A DNA stretch of 64,000 nucleotides, taken from NCBI GenBank assembly GCA_900316525.1, contig ONDF01000004.1:1-64000 (forward strand), written 5' to 3'. Source of the stretch: an uncultured Bacteroidales bacterium. Lineage in GTDB: Bacteria; Bacteroidota; Bacteroidia; Bacteroidales; UBA932. Positions 1-8,361 of this stretch are shown here, piece after piece. Position numbers and translations under genes: made by a program. Within the stretch, counting starts at the first letter, position 1. The number at the start of each line of letters is the position of its first letter. The notes beneath the pieces are model-generated. The model was given only the letters and a program-made list of their open reading frames with translations. It was not told the DNA's origin and did no database searches.

Positions 1-112
1 AGATGAATATTCCCTTGAGGGTCGTGGGAGACTACCACGTTGATAGGCAGGAAGTGTAAGGGCGGCGACGTCCTCAGCTGACCTGTACTAATTGCCCGAG
101 AGACTTTCCTAA
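1..112 (+). rRNA. 23S rRNA, 3' end (partial)
   Basis: The first ~110 bases carry the conserved end of large-subunit rRNA: the GACCTGTACTAATTGCCCGA segment (positions 79-98) is the domain VI 3' terminus as found in Bacteroidetes. The gene begins upstream of the window. It is followed after ~88 bases by 5S rRNA, so this is the distal end of an rrn operon. The exact 3' end is an estimate. Confidence 0.92.
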
Positions 113-198
113 GAGAAAGATAGCCAAGGAAAAGCGAACTCTGACTGTACAATAGCCGCAAGGCGAATCGGAGGTCTTTTCTCTCAAGTAATATATTA

Positions 199-309
<111 letters not shown>

Positions 310-312
310 TTG

Positions 313-356
313 GAAGCCCGATCGTCAAATGACGACCGGGCTTCTTCGTTTTGTAT
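313..356 (+). terminator. rrn operon intrinsic terminator
   Basis: A 14-bp stem with a single A-C mismatch (313-326 with 331-344, 4-nt loop) followed by a T-rich run (TTCGTTTTGT). It ends just before the 3' end of the convergent minus-strand glycosyltransferase gene. Confidence 0.85.
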
Positions 357-369
357 GGATAGGTTCCGC

Positions 370-1320
370 TTAGAAACGGGACTTGACGTTGTAGTCGTTG
401 CGGGTGGTGGCGGAGCGGGAGACCATTTCGCCGAGGAAGCCGGCCAGGAAGAACATGGCGCCGAGGACCACGGCGAGGAGGGCCAGGTAGAAGAGGGGCT
501 GGTCCGTGACGGCGCGGTAGTGCGCGCCCTGCGCCTGGTGGACGAGCTTGGCGACGATGATCCAGACGGTCATCACGAAACCGATGAGGAACATCAGGAT
601 GCCGGTGGTGCCGAAGAAGTGCATCGGCTTCTTGCCGAACTTGGACAGGAACCACAGGGACATCAGGTCCAGGAAACCGTTCGTGAAGCGCTCGAGACCG
701 AATTTGGAGACTCCGTACTTGCGCTTCTGGTGATGGACGGGCTTCTCGCCGATCTTGCCGTAGCCGGCGTTCTTGGCGAGGTAGGGGATGTAGCGGTGCA
801 TTTCGCCGTACACCTCGATGCTTTTCACCACCTCGTTCTTGTAGGCCTTCAGGCCGCAGTTCATGTCGTGGAGCTTGATGCCCGTGACCTTGCGGGCCGT
901 CCAGTTGTAGAGCTTGGACGGAAGGTTCTTCGTGAGCTTGTTGTCCTGGCGGTGCTGTTTCCAGCCCGAGACGACATCGTAACCCTCTTCCCGGATCATC
1001 CGGTACAGTTCCGGAATCTCGTCCGGGGAGTCCTGCAGGTCCGCGTCCATGGTGATGACGACGTCCCCCTGCGCGGCCGCGAAGCCCTCGTACAGGGCCG
1101 CGGACTTGCCGTAGTTGCGGCGGAAGGAGATGCCGTGGATGGCGGGGTTCTCCTTCGCCAGGGAAAGGACGGTGTCCCAGGAACCGTCGATGGAGCCGTC
1201 GTCCACCATCAGGATCTCGTAGGTCCAGCCGTTCGCTTCCATGACCCGGCGGATCCAGGCGGCGAGCTCCGGCAGGGATTCGGTTTCGTTATAGAGGGGT
1301 ACGATGACAGAGATATCCAT
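370..1320 (-). CDS. GT2 glycosyltransferase, polyprenyl-phosphate type (DPM1/GtrB-like)
   Basis: 316 aa. An N-terminal GT-A fold begins MDISVIVPLYNE and has the metal-binding DAD motif at residues 92-94 (MDADLQDSP). Two C-terminal membrane segments lie at about 235-258 and 274-298. This layout is that of dolichyl/undecaprenyl-phosphate mannose or glucose synthases, which load a sugar onto a lipid carrier at the inner face of the membrane. The sugar cannot be told from sequence. The start lies 6 bases after the stop of the DUF4199 gene, so the two are probably one transcript. Confidence 0.9.
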   Translation of the reverse strand: MDISVIVPLYNETESLPELAAWIRRVMEANGWTYEILMVDDGSIDGSWDTVLSLAKENPAIHGISFRRNYGKSAALYEGFAAAQGDVVITMDADLQDSPDEIPELYRMIREEGYDVVSGWKQHRQDNKLTKNLPSKLYNWTARKVTGIKLHDMNCGLKAYKNEVVKSIEVYGEMHRYIPYLAKNAGYGKIGEKPVHHQKRKYGVSKFGLERFTNGFLDLMSLWFLSKFGKKPMHFFGTTGILMFLIGFVMTVWIIVAKLVHQAQGAHYRAVTDQPLFYLALLAVVLGAMFFLAGFLGEMVSRSATTRNDYNVKSRF

Positions 1321-1326
1321 AGCAAG

Positions 1327-1908
1327 TTATTGATTGTCGACATTTTCATCGCCGCCGTCGTCGTCCGGGCTGTCGCCAGGGTCGTTGAAGGCGTCCTGCA
1401 CGTACAGATAGCGGGACATGATGCTGGACAGGAGGCTGCCGTACAGGAAGCAGTAGATCCACTGGCCGATGAAGGTGTACAGCGGGAGATTGTCCACGAA
1501 CCGGCCGATCTCGCCTTCGTAGCCCGCTCCCATCTTCGTGGAAATGGCGGTGTTCAGCTCGGTGACGACGCTCTCCACGGTGTCCTGCGGCATCTTCATG
1601 ATGAGGACGGCGTCCACGGCGGCGAGGATGAGACCGGAGAGCAGGGCGACACGGCGGCCGAAGCGGTAGGTGTCCTCCACCGTCACCCCGTCGAACTTGT
1701 CGCGGAGGTCCAGCATGTACTTCTTCATCAGGAGGATACAGCCGAAGAACTCCACCGCCCACAGGATGATGGCCGCGGCCTGGACCAGGAACGTGGAGCC
1801 CGTCAGGGCCGCGCCTTCCTTCAGCAGCAGGCACAGCGACGAGAACCCGCCGAACACGAATCCTACGCGTCCGGCCTCGTTCCAGAGGGTTTTGTTGTCC
1901 AGTTTCAT
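1327..1908 (-). CDS. DUF4199 family membrane protein
   Basis: 193 aa from the MKLDNKTLW start. The frame is open upstream to 1986, but that extension crosses the promoter and is not membrane-like. Hydrophobic segments lie near the N-terminus (GFVFGGFSSLCLLL), at ALLSGLILAAVDAVLI and near the C-terminus (YTFIGQWIYCFLYGSLLSSI), and the tail is acidic (DDDGGDENVDNQ). DUF4199 proteins of Bacteroidetes have unknown function and are often found beside a GT2 glycosyltransferase, as here. The -7 element on the minus strand (1914-1921) is so close to the ATG that the mRNA may be nearly leaderless. Confidence 0.8.
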   Translation of the reverse strand: MKLDNKTLWNEAGRVGFVFGGFSSLCLLLKEGAALTGSTFLVQAAAIILWAVEFFGCILLMKKYMLDLRDKFDGVTVEDTYRFGRRVALLSGLILAAVDAVLIMKMPQDTVESVVTELNTAISTKMGAGYEGEIGRFVDNLPLYTFIGQWIYCFLYGSLLSSIMSRYLYVQDAFNDPGDSPDDDGGDENVDNQ

Positions 1909-1913
1909 CCGTA

Positions 1914-1943
1914 CAAAGGTAACATTAATTGCATCATTTTCAA
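1914..1943 (-). promoter_or_regulatory. Bacteroidetes promoter for the DUF4199-GT2 pair
   Basis: Read on the minus strand: TTG, exactly 19 bases, then TACCTTTG (-7 element at 1914-1921). This matches the TTG-N19-TAnnTTTG consensus. Initiation ~7 bases downstream would fall at or next to the ATG at 1908. Confidence 0.75.
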
Positions 1944-1953
1944 AAAAACTGCT

Positions 1954-1961
1954 TACCTTTG
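1954..1961 (+). promoter_or_regulatory. -7 element for the thrS operon
   Basis: TACCTTTG at 1954-1961, 73 bases before the thrS ATG. An upstream ATTG (1928-1931) lies at 22 bases, longer than the ideal 19. It diverges from the DUF4199 promoter, the two -7 elements being ~32 bases apart. Confidence 0.6.
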
Positions 1962-2034
1962 TAAGTTTGCAAGTATTAACTAACATGGTTAAGGACTTGG
2001 TATGTAATACACCATCAGTTAATTTTATTGAATT

Positions 2035-3996
2035 ATGATCAACATCAAGTTTCCCGACGGAAGTGTCCGTACCTATGAGGCAGGCGTGACCGGCTACGAC
2101 GTGGCCATGTCCATCAGCCCCCGGCTTGCGGCCGACGTACTGGCTGTTTCAGTGAAGAAGCCCGGCGAGCCCGAGACCTCCAAGGGAACCACCATCGACC
2201 TGCTCCGTCCCATCAACGAGGACGTGGAGCTCCGCCTGCTCAAGTGGGAAGACGACGAGGCGAAGAAAGTGTTCTGGCACTCCTCCTCCCACCTCATGGC
2301 CGAGGCCCTCGAGGCCCTGTTCCCCGGTGTCAAGTTCGGCATCGGCCCCGCCATCGAGAACGGTTTCTACTATGACGTGGACATGAACGGCCGCACCCTC
2401 ACGGACGCCGACTTCAAGGCCATCGAGGACAAGATGCTGGAATTCGCCCGCCAGAAGCAGGACTTCCGCCGCATCGAAGTGCCCAAGGCCGAAGCCATGG
2501 CCTACTTCACCGAAAAGGGCGACCAGTACAAGCAGGAGCTCATTTCCGAGCTGGAAGACGGTACCATCACATACTACACGAACGGCCAGTTCACGGACCT
2601 GTGCCGCGGCCCGCACCTCCGCAACACCGAGGTCATCAAGGCCGTCAAGGTGCTCTCCCTCGCCGGCGCCTACTGGCGCGGTGACGAGACCCGCCAGCAG
2701 CTCACCCGCATCTACGGCATCACCTTCCCCAAGAAGTCGATGCTGGACGAGTACCTGGTGATGCTGGAGGAGGCCAAGAAGCGCGACCACCGCAAGATCG
2801 GCAAGGAGATGGAACTCTTCACCTTCTCCCAGCGCGTCGGTCCGGGCCTGCCCCTGTGGCTTCCGAAGGGCGCGACGCTCCGCAACACCCTGGAGAACTT
2901 CCTCCGGAAGAAGCAGGCCGAGTACGGCTACCTGCAGGTCGTCACCCCGCACATCGGCAGCAAGGAACTCTATGTGACCTCCGGCCACTACGCCAAGTAC
3001 GGCAAGGATTCCTTCCAGCCCATCCATACCCCGCAGGAAGGCGAGGAGTTCATGCTCAAGCCGATGAACTGCCCCCACCACTGCGAGATCTACCGCAGCG
3101 CCCCGCACTCCTACAAGGACCTGCCCCTGCGCTACGCCGAGTTCGGCACCGTGTACCGCTATGAGCAGTCCGGTGAGCTGCACGGCCTGACCCGCGTCCG
3201 CGGATTCACCCAGGACGACGCGCACCTGTTCTGCCGCCAGGACCAGATCCAGGAAGAGTTCGAGAAGGTCATCGACCTGATCCTGTACGTCTTCAAGACC
3301 CTGCACTTCGACAAGTTCACCGCGCAGGTTTCCCTCCGCGACCCCAAGAACCCGTCCAAGTACATCGGTTCCGACGAGAACTGGGAGAAGGCCGAGGCCG
3401 GCATCATCGAGGCCGCGAAGAAGAAGGGTCTGCCGTTCGTCGTGGAGACGGGCGAAGCCGCCTTCTACGGCCCGAAGCTGGACTTCATGGTGAAGGACGC
3501 CATCGGCCGGAGCTGGCAGCTGGGCACCATCCAGGTGGACTACAACCTCCCCGAGCGCTTCGAGCTCGAGTATGTCGATTCCGACGGCTCCCGCAAGCGC
3601 CCGGTGATGATCCACCGCGCCCCGTTCGGCTCCCTGGAGCGTTTCGTGGCCGTGCTCCTCGAGCACACCGCCGGCCATCTGCCGCTCTGGGTCCATCCCG
3701 AACCCGTCAAAGTGCTGCCTGTCAGCGAAAAATACGCAGATTATGCGAAAAAAGTTGTAAATCTGCTGAATAATTCCGAAATTCGCGCTTCCATAGACGA
3801 CAGGAACGAAACCCTCGGCAAGCGGATCCGTGAAACGTCCCTCAAGAGAGTTCCGGTCTTGGTGATTGTCGGCGAAAAAGAACAGGCCGAGAACACCGTC
3901 TCTGTCCGACGTGGAGCTGCCGACGTGGGCTCGATGACGACCGAGGGTCTCGTGAAGTACATTCAGGAGGCCATCCGGGAGGAACTGGCCCAATAA
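2035..3996 (+). CDS. thrS: Threonyl-tRNA synthetase
   Basis: 653 aa, full length for the family. In order: N-terminal TGS domain (about 1-62); second additional (editing) domain with the HxxxH motif H82/H86 ([12 protein letters not shown]); class II catalytic core with the zinc-ligand Cys346 in KPMNCPHH and motif 2 ([19 protein letters not shown]); motif 3 ([13 protein letters not shown]); C-terminal anticodon-binding domain. It charges tRNA-Thr in the cytoplasm and hydrolyses Ser-tRNA-Thr. It is first in the thrS-infC-rpmI-rplT unit, an order seen in many bacteria. Confidence 0.98.
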   Translation: MINIKFPDGSVRTYEAGVTGYDVAMSISPRLAADVLAVSVKKPGEPETSKGTTIDLLRPINEDVELRLLKWEDDEAKKVFWHSSSHLMAEALEALFPGVKFGIGPAIENGFYYDVDMNGRTLTDADFKAIEDKMLEFARQKQDFRRIEVPKAEAMAYFTEKGDQYKQELISELEDGTITYYTNGQFTDLCRGPHLRNTEVIKAVKVLSLAGAYWRGDETRQQLTRIYGITFPKKSMLDEYLVMLEEAKKRDHRKIGKEMELFTFSQRVGPGLPLWLPKGATLRNTLENFLRKKQAEYGYLQVVTPHIGSKELYVTSGHYAKYGKDSFQPIHTPQEGEEFMLKPMNCPHHCEIYRSAPHSYKDLPLRYAEFGTVYRYEQSGELHGLTRVRGFTQDDAHLFCRQDQIQEEFEKVIDLILYVFKTLHFDKFTAQVSLRDPKNPSKYIGSDENWEKAEAGIIEAAKKKGLPFVVETGEAAFYGPKLDFMVKDAIGRSWQLGTIQVDYNLPERFELEYVDSDGSRKRPVMIHRAPFGSLERFVAVLLEHTAGHLPLWVHPEPVKVLPVSEKYADYAKKVVNLLNNSEIRASIDDRNETLGKRIRETSLKRVPVLVIVGEKEQAENTVSVRRGAADVGSMTTEGLVKYIQEAIREELAQ

Positions 3997-4021
3997 GCAG
4001 AGTATTAATTATTTAACCAAC

Positions 4022-4038
4022 AGGAGGAACGCCCTATC
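4022..4038 (+). promoter_or_regulatory. Shine-Dalgarno AGGAGG with AUC start codon of infC
   Basis: AGGAGG at 4022-4027, 8 bases before the ATC at 4036-4038. The frame between the preceding in-frame stop (TAA, 4006-4008) and 4036 has no ATG, GTG or TTG, so ATC is the only reasonable start. A perfect SD is notable because most genes here lack one. Confidence 0.85.
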
Positions 4039-4623
4039 GCAGCGCCTTACAGACCGAAGCCTTCGAGACCGAAGCCGAACCGCAACCAACCCGGCGGTCC
4101 GAAAAAAGATGAGAACGAACTGAGGATCAATGGTGAGATCCAGGTTCCGCAAGTCCGCCTGGTCGGGGACAACATCCCCGAACCCGGCATCTACCCGATT
4201 GCCAAGGCCCGCGCCCTGGCGCAGGAACTCGAACTTGATCTCGTCGAAATCTCCGACAAGGCCGACCCGCACGTGTGCAAGATCCTGGACTACCAGAAGT
4301 TCCAGTATCAGCAGAAGAAGCGGGCCAAGGAGATGAAGGCGAACGCCGCGAAGATCGTGATCAAGGAGATCCGGTTCGGTCCCAACACCGACGAGCATGA
4401 CTTCCAGTTCAAGCTCAAGCACGCGCAGGAGTTCCTGCAGGAAGGATCCAAGGTGAAGGCCTCGATCTTCTTCCGCGGACGTTCCATCATGTTCGCCGAG
4501 CAGGGCGAGAAGCAGCTTCTCCGCTTCGCCGTGGAACTCGAGGAGTTCGGGCGCGCCGAGAACATGCCGGTCCTGGAAGGCAAGCGGATGTCGATGACGA
4601 TCGCGCCGCTTAAAAAGAAATAA
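4036..4623 (+). CDS. infC: Translation initiation factor IF-3 (AUC start)
   Basis: 195 aa starting at an ATC codon. The N-terminal tail is basic and Pro/Arg-rich (AAPYRPKPSRPKPNR), followed by the IF3-N domain (LRINGEIQVPQVRLVGDN...PEPGIYPI), the linker helix and the IF3-C domain (IKEIRFGPNTDEHDF, VKASIFFRGR). IF-3 binds the 30S subunit, blocks 50S joining and proofreads start codons. In E. coli, infC itself starts at AUU and IF-3 represses its own synthesis by rejecting that codon; the AUC here implies the same loop. It sits 39 bases after thrS, and 45 bases separate it from rpmI. Confidence 0.95.
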   Translation: MAAPYRPKPSRPKPNRNQPGGPKKDENELRINGEIQVPQVRLVGDNIPEPGIYPIAKARALAQELELDLVEISDKADPHVCKILDYQKFQYQQKKRAKEMKANAAKIVIKEIRFGPNTDEHDFQFKLKHAQEFLQEGSKVKASIFFRGRSIMFAEQGEKQLLRFAVELEEFGRAENMPVLEGKRMSMTIAPLKKK

Positions 4624-4668
4624 AGACCGCGGAGACCGCGGAATGTATAATTAAAAAATTGTTAAACA

Positions 4669-4863
4669 ATGGCAAAGCTCAAGACCAACTCCGGTGCCAA
4701 AAAGCGTTTCACGCTTACCGGATCGGGAAAGATTAAGCGCAAGCACGCTTACCACAGCCACATCCTCACCAAGAAGACCAAGAAGCAGAAGCGGAATCTC
4801 GACCACTTCGCCCTGATCGAGAAGGTGGATGTGAACCGGGTCAAGGAAATGCTCGTGCTCTAA
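4669..4863 (+). CDS. rpmI: 50S ribosomal protein L35
   Basis: 64 aa, very basic, beginning [20 protein letters not shown], with the L35 block [21 protein letters not shown] structural protein of the 50S subunit. Normal length, in the canonical infC-rpmI-rplT order. A 78-base gap then separates it from rplT, longer than usual for these genes. Confidence 0.97.
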   Translation: MAKLKTNSGAKKRFTLTGSGKIKRKHAYHSHILTKKTKKQKRNLDHFALIEKVDVNRVKEMLVL

Positions 4864-4941
4864 TCTTCACACATGTTCAACTGGAACGCAGTCGAAAGCG
4901 CCTCCCCCGGGAAGCCACTGCCTCCAAAAAAGTAAAAATTT

Positions 4942-5286
4942 ATGCCTAGATCAGTTAACTCTGTTGCCTCAAGGGCACGCCGCAAGAAGATCCTTTCCAA
5001 GACTCGCGGCAACTTCCTGTCCAGGAAGAACGTTTGGACGGTTGCGAAGAACACCTACGAAAAAGGTCTCACCTACGCTTACCGTGACAGAAAAGCTAAG
5101 AAGCGCGAATTCCGCTCCCTGTGGATCCAGCGCATCAACGCCGCCGCCCGCCAGTACGGCCTCACCTACTCCCAGTTCATGGGCCGTCTCGCGAAGCAGA
5201 ACATCGGCCTCAACCGCAAGGTTCTGGCAGACCTGGCAATGAACAATCCCCAGGCTTTCGAGGCCATCGTAAACTCCGTTAAGTAG
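4942..5286 (+). CDS. rplT: 50S ribosomal protein L20
   Basis: 114 aa. Begins [18 protein letters not shown] and continues with typical L20 blocks ([50 protein letters not shown]). Binds 23S rRNA early in 50S assembly; in other bacteria it also represses its own operon through mRNA that mimics its rRNA site. The 78-base leader after rpmI could serve such a role, but I see no clear mimic. Confidence 0.97.
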   Translation: MPRSVNSVASRARRKKILSKTRGNFLSRKNVWTVAKNTYEKGLTYAYRDRKAKKREFRSLWIQRINAAARQYGLTYSQFMGRLAKQNIGLNRKVLADLAMNNPQAFEAIVNSVK

Positions 5287-5296
5287 TCTCGAAACC

Positions 5297-6622
5297 ATGA
5301 GCTTGAAGGATATCACCCGTAACCGCTGGGTCAAGCTGGGCTTCTGGGCCCTGCTCTACACCGCGTGGGTGATCTGGCTCGGGAACTATTGGTGGCTGTT
5401 CGGCCTCATCATCATCTTCGACCTCCTCATCACCAAGAAGGTGAAGTGGCTCTTCTGGAAAAAAGAGTACAAGGAGGGTGAGAAGCACAATGTGTGGCTC
5501 GACTGGCTCGACGCGATCATCTTCGCGGTGGTTGTCGTCACGTTCATCAACATGTTCTTCTTCCAGGCCTTCAAGATTCCTTCCTCCTCCATGGAGAGCA
5601 CGCTCTACACCGGAGACCATCTGTTTGTAAGCAAGCTCACCTATGGACCCAGGGTGCCCCAGACCCCGCTCACGATCCCGTTCACGCACAACGTAGCGTT
5701 CGGCAAGGAGTCCTACTCCACGCTCATCCAGAACGACTACCGCAGGCTCAAGGGATTCCGGGGTGTCGAAAGAGGCGATATCGTGGTCTTCAACTTCCCC
5801 AACGGGGACACGGTCCTGACCAAGGCTCCCGCCGACGATTACTACGCGTGGGTACGGACCTCCGGAAGGGAGTACACGATCGACCGGCTCGGTCCGGTGA
5901 TCGTCCGCCCGATGGACAAGAAAGACCATTATGTGAAGCGCTGCGTCGCCGTCGCAGGTGACACGCTCTCCGTCCGGGACGGACTCGTCTGGGTCAACGG
6001 GACCCAGCAGGAAACCTACCCGGGACTCCAGCTGACCTACCGGGTCGTGACGGACGGCGAGAAGTTCAGCCAGCGGGTGACCGACCAGCTCGGCCTCAAT
6101 GCGAAGGAGCTCTACTACGATGCGCGGGTACCGGGTTACCCCTGGATGCCCCTCACCGCGGAGCAGCTTGAAAAGGTCAAGGCCCTTTCGCACGTGGTCG
6201 AAGTGACGCCGAACATCGACACGGTTCCGGACGCGGAAATCTTCCCGTTCACCGGAACGACCGGATGGACGCGCGACCAGTTCGGACCGCTCTGGATCCC
6301 CGCGAAGGGAACCACCGTGGCGCTGGATGCGGAAACCCTCCCGCTGTACGAACGGATCATCCGCGACTACGAGCACAACACCCTGGAGGCCAAGGACGGA
6401 GCCATCTTCGTCAATGGAGAGGAAACGAAGGAATACACCTTCAAGCAGGATTATTACTTCATGATGGGTGATAACCGGCATAACTCCCTGGATTCCCGCT
6501 ACTGGGGATTCGTCCCGGAGGACCACATCGTGGGCAAGCCGGCCATCATCTGGCTTTCAACGGACGGGAACAAGCCGTTCCCGCAGAACATCCGGTGGAA
6601 GAGGTTCTTCAAGATCTTCTAA
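5297..6622 (+). CDS. lepB: Signal peptidase I
   Basis: 441 aa, the enlarged Bacteroidetes form. Hydrophobic segments lie in the first ~90 residues (about 14-45 and 72-90). Box B follows with catalytic Ser98 (KIPSSSMESTLYTGD), box D with catalytic Lys214 (HYVKRCVAVAGDT), and a C-terminal box E (MMGDNRHNSLDSRYWGFVP). A long insertion lies between boxes D and E. It cleaves signal peptides of exported proteins at the outer face of the inner membrane. It starts 10 bases after rplT and is probably co-transcribed. Confidence 0.95.
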   Translation: MSLKDITRNRWVKLGFWALLYTAWVIWLGNYWWLFGLIIIFDLLITKKVKWLFWKKEYKEGEKHNVWLDWLDAIIFAVVVVTFINMFFFQAFKIPSSSMESTLYTGDHLFVSKLTYGPRVPQTPLTIPFTHNVAFGKESYSTLIQNDYRRLKGFRGVERGDIVVFNFPNGDTVLTKAPADDYYAWVRTSGREYTIDRLGPVIVRPMDKKDHYVKRCVAVAGDTLSVRDGLVWVNGTQQETYPGLQLTYRVVTDGEKFSQRVTDQLGLNAKELYYDARVPGYPWMPLTAEQLEKVKALSHVVEVTPNIDTVPDAEIFPFTGTTGWTRDQFGPLWIPAKGTTVALDAETLPLYERIIRDYEHNTLEAKDGAIFVNGEETKEYTFKQDYYFMMGDNRHNSLDSRYWGFVPEDHIVGKPAIIWLSTDGNKPFPQNIRWKRFFKIF

Positions 6623-6663
6623 CCACCCCGAAGAAACGAAAACAATAAAAAAAGTATAGCATT

Positions 6664-6906
6664 ATGTCTAAGGTTTGTCAGATAACCGGAAGGAAGAGAA
6701 TGATCGGCAACAACGTCGCCCATTCCAAACTGCGCACCAAGCGCGACTTCGCCCTCAACCTCAAGACCAAGAAGTTCTGGTCCGAGGCCGAGCAGCGTTT
6801 CGTCACCCTCAAGGTGACCACCAAGGGTATGCGTATCATCGAGAAGAACGGTCTCGACGCTACGCTCAAGGAAGCCCAGAAGAAAGGATACGTGAACCTT
6901 GTTTAA
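6664..6906 (+). CDS. rpmB: 50S ribosomal protein L28
   Basis: 80 aa. MSKVCQITGRKRMIGNNVAHS and NLKTKKFWSEAEQRFVTLKV are signature blocks of L28. Followed 12 bases later by rpmG. The rpmB-rpmG-DUF4295-ftsY order is typical of Bacteroidetes. Confidence 0.97.
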   Translation: MSKVCQITGRKRMIGNNVAHSKLRTKRDFALNLKTKKFWSEAEQRFVTLKVTTKGMRIIEKNGLDATLKEAQKKGYVNLV

Positions 6907-6918
6907 TTTGTAAGCACT

Positions 6919-7107
6919 ATGGCAAAGAAGACCAAAGGAAACAGGGTGCAGGTCATCCTGGAGTGCACCGAGCAGAAGGCTAGCGGTGTGCCTGGTATGT
7001 CTCGTTACATCACCACCAAGAACAAGAAGAACACGCCGGAGCGTCTCGAGCGCATGAAGTACAACCCGTACCTCAAGAAAGTGACCCTCCACCGTGAAAT
7101 CAAGTAA
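6919..7107 (+). CDS. rpmG: 50S ribosomal protein L33
   Basis: 62 aa. [20 protein letters not shown], then [20 protein letters not shown] and [14 protein letters not shown], full-length L33. It lacks the CxxC zinc pairs (only one Cys), so it is the zinc-independent type. Confidence 0.97.
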   Translation: MAKKTKGNRVQVILECTEQKASGVPGMSRYITTKNKKNTPERLERMKYNPYLKKVTLHREIK

Positions 7108-7125
7108 GTGAAAGGAGATTAAGTT

Positions 7126-7284
7126 ATGGCAAAGAAAGCTGTTGCAACCTTCGACGCCAAGGCCGGTGCCAAGCACATGGTCAAGGTCATCCGCATGGAG
7201 AAGAGCCCCAAGACCGGCGCCTACGTTTTCGTGGAGCAGCTCGTCGAGCAGGGCAAGGAGAAGGAATTCTTCAACGCGAAGTAA
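7126..7284 (+). CDS. DUF4295 small basic protein
   Basis: 52 aa, MAKKAVATFDAKAGAKHMVK... ending EKEFFNAK. The ATG at 7126 is preceded by a good SD (AAAGGAG, 7111-7117) and lies 18 bases after rpmG. DUF4295 is a small protein of Bacteroidetes nearly always found between rpmG and ftsY; its size, charge and place suggest a lineage-specific ribosome-associated protein, but its role is unknown. It is followed by a strong terminator. Confidence 0.9.
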   Translation: MAKKAVATFDAKAGAKHMVKVIRMEKSPKTGAYVFVEQLVEQGKEKEFFNAK

Positions 7285-7309
7285 TCCCGCTTCCACACAC
7301 ACTGGAATC

Positions 7310-7344
7310 AAGTGGTTCACCCCCCGCGGTGGACCACTTTTTTT
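7310..7344 (+). terminator. Intrinsic terminator after the rpmB-rpmG-DUF4295 unit
   Basis: A 12-bp stem (7310-7321 with 7328-7339, one G-U wobble) followed by T5 (7340-7344). Confidence 0.85.
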
Positions 7345-7360
7345 GTCGGCTTAAAATGAT

Positions 7361-7368
7361 TATATTTG
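7361..7368 (+). promoter_or_regulatory. -7 element for ftsY
   Basis: TATATTTG, 23 bases before the ftsY ATG and just after the terminator. No TTG at the ideal 19-base distance; a TTTG lies at ~15. Confidence 0.5.
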
Positions 7369-7391
7369 TAGGCTATAAGAATTAACGGCAA

Positions 7392-8324
7392 ATGGGTATT
7401 TTCGACAAGGGAGTCAAGAAGACCAACCTGAACTTCTTCCAGAAGCTGGGACGGGCCATCGTGGGCAAGTCCAAGGTGGACGACGACGTGCTGGATGCGC
7501 TGGAAGAGGCCCTGCTGTCCTCGGACATGGGCGTGGACACCACCCTCAAGGTGATCGAGAACCTCGAGGACCGGGTGGAGAAGGACAAGTACGTGTCCAT
7601 GGACGAGCTCGTGGACCTCATCCGCGACGAGATCGGGAAGCTCCTGAATGTCGACGGGGACGACGCCCCCGTCCAGCCCTTCGATTTCTCCAAGAAACCG
7701 TACGTGATGCTCGTCGTGGGCGTGAACGGGGTGGGGAAGACCACCACCATCGGCAAGCTCGCGTCGATGCTCACCGCGCAGGGCAAGAAGGTCGTGATCG
7801 GCGCCGCCGACACCTTCCGCGCCGCGGCCGTGGAGCAGCTCACCATCTGGGCGGAGCGCGCCGGCGTGGACATCGTCAAGCAGGCGATGGGCTCCGACCC
7901 GGCTTCCGTGGCCTTCGACACCGTCAAGTCCGCCGTCGCGAAGGATGCCGACGTCGTCCTCATCGACACGGCCGGCCGCCTGCACAACCGCATCGACCTG
8001 ATGAACGAGCTCACCAAGATCCGCAACGTTATCCGCCGCGTGGTCCCGGACGGGCCGCACGAGGTCCTGCTCGTGCTGGACGGCTCCACCGGCCAGAACG
8101 CGTTCGTGCAGGCGAAGGAATTCGCCCGCGCCACCGACGTCACGGCCCTCGCCGTCACGAAGCTGGACGGCAGCGCCAAGGGCGGCGTAGTCGTCGGGAT
8201 CGTGGACCAGTTCCGGTTCCCCATCAAGTTCCTCGGCATCGGGGAGGGGATCGACGACCTGAAGGTGTTCGACAAGAAGGAATACGTGAATTCGTTGTTT
8301 AACAAGGATGATATTGAGAAATAG
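7392..8324 (+). CDS. ftsY: Signal recognition particle receptor FtsY
   Basis: 310 aa. An N-terminal helical bundle (about 1-85, no long acidic A domain) is followed by the NG GTPase domain: P-loop GVNGVGKT at 110-117, DTAGR at 192-196 and TKLDG at 256-260. FtsY receives SRP-bound ribosomes at the membrane for co-translational insertion of membrane proteins. The TAG stop shares its last two bases with a REP-like repeat. Confidence 0.97.
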   Translation: MGIFDKGVKKTNLNFFQKLGRAIVGKSKVDDDVLDALEEALLSSDMGVDTTLKVIENLEDRVEKDKYVSMDELVDLIRDEIGKLLNVDGDDAPVQPFDFSKKPYVMLVVGVNGVGKTTTIGKLASMLTAQGKKVVIGAADTFRAAAVEQLTIWAERAGVDIVKQAMGSDPASVAFDTVKSAVAKDADVVLIDTAGRLHNRIDLMNELTKIRNVIRRVVPDGPHEVLLVLDGSTGQNAFVQAKEFARATDVTALAVTKLDGSAKGGVVVGIVDQFRFPIKFLGIGEGIDDLKVFDKKEYVNSLFNKDDIEK

Positions 8325-8350
8325 ATTTCTCGACTTCGCTCGAAATGACA
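8323..8350. repeat. REP-like 28-bp element, copy 1
   Basis: A 28-base element whose reverse complement is identical, base for base, to 14244-14271. It contains an imperfect palindrome around TCGACTTCGCTCGA and starts inside the ftsY stop codon. Related, more diverged copies lie at 40916-40943, 40949-40987 and 41049-41076. Confidence 0.85.
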
Positions 8351-8361
8351 AAAGATAGATT

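Noticed and set aside
310..1983. 557-aa plus-strand ORF opposite the GT2 and DUF4199 genes
   Set aside because: It is the antisense shadow of two well-supported minus-strand genes in high-GC DNA; its protein is compositionally odd and has no domain.
2149..3993. 614-aa minus-strand ORF opposite thrS
   Set aside because: Antisense of a full-length thrS; no domain, His/Glu/Leu-rich as expected from reverse reading.
4864..4941. L20 autoregulatory leader before rplT
   Set aside because: The 78-base gap is long enough, but I could not draw a convincing mimic of the L20 site on 23S rRNA.
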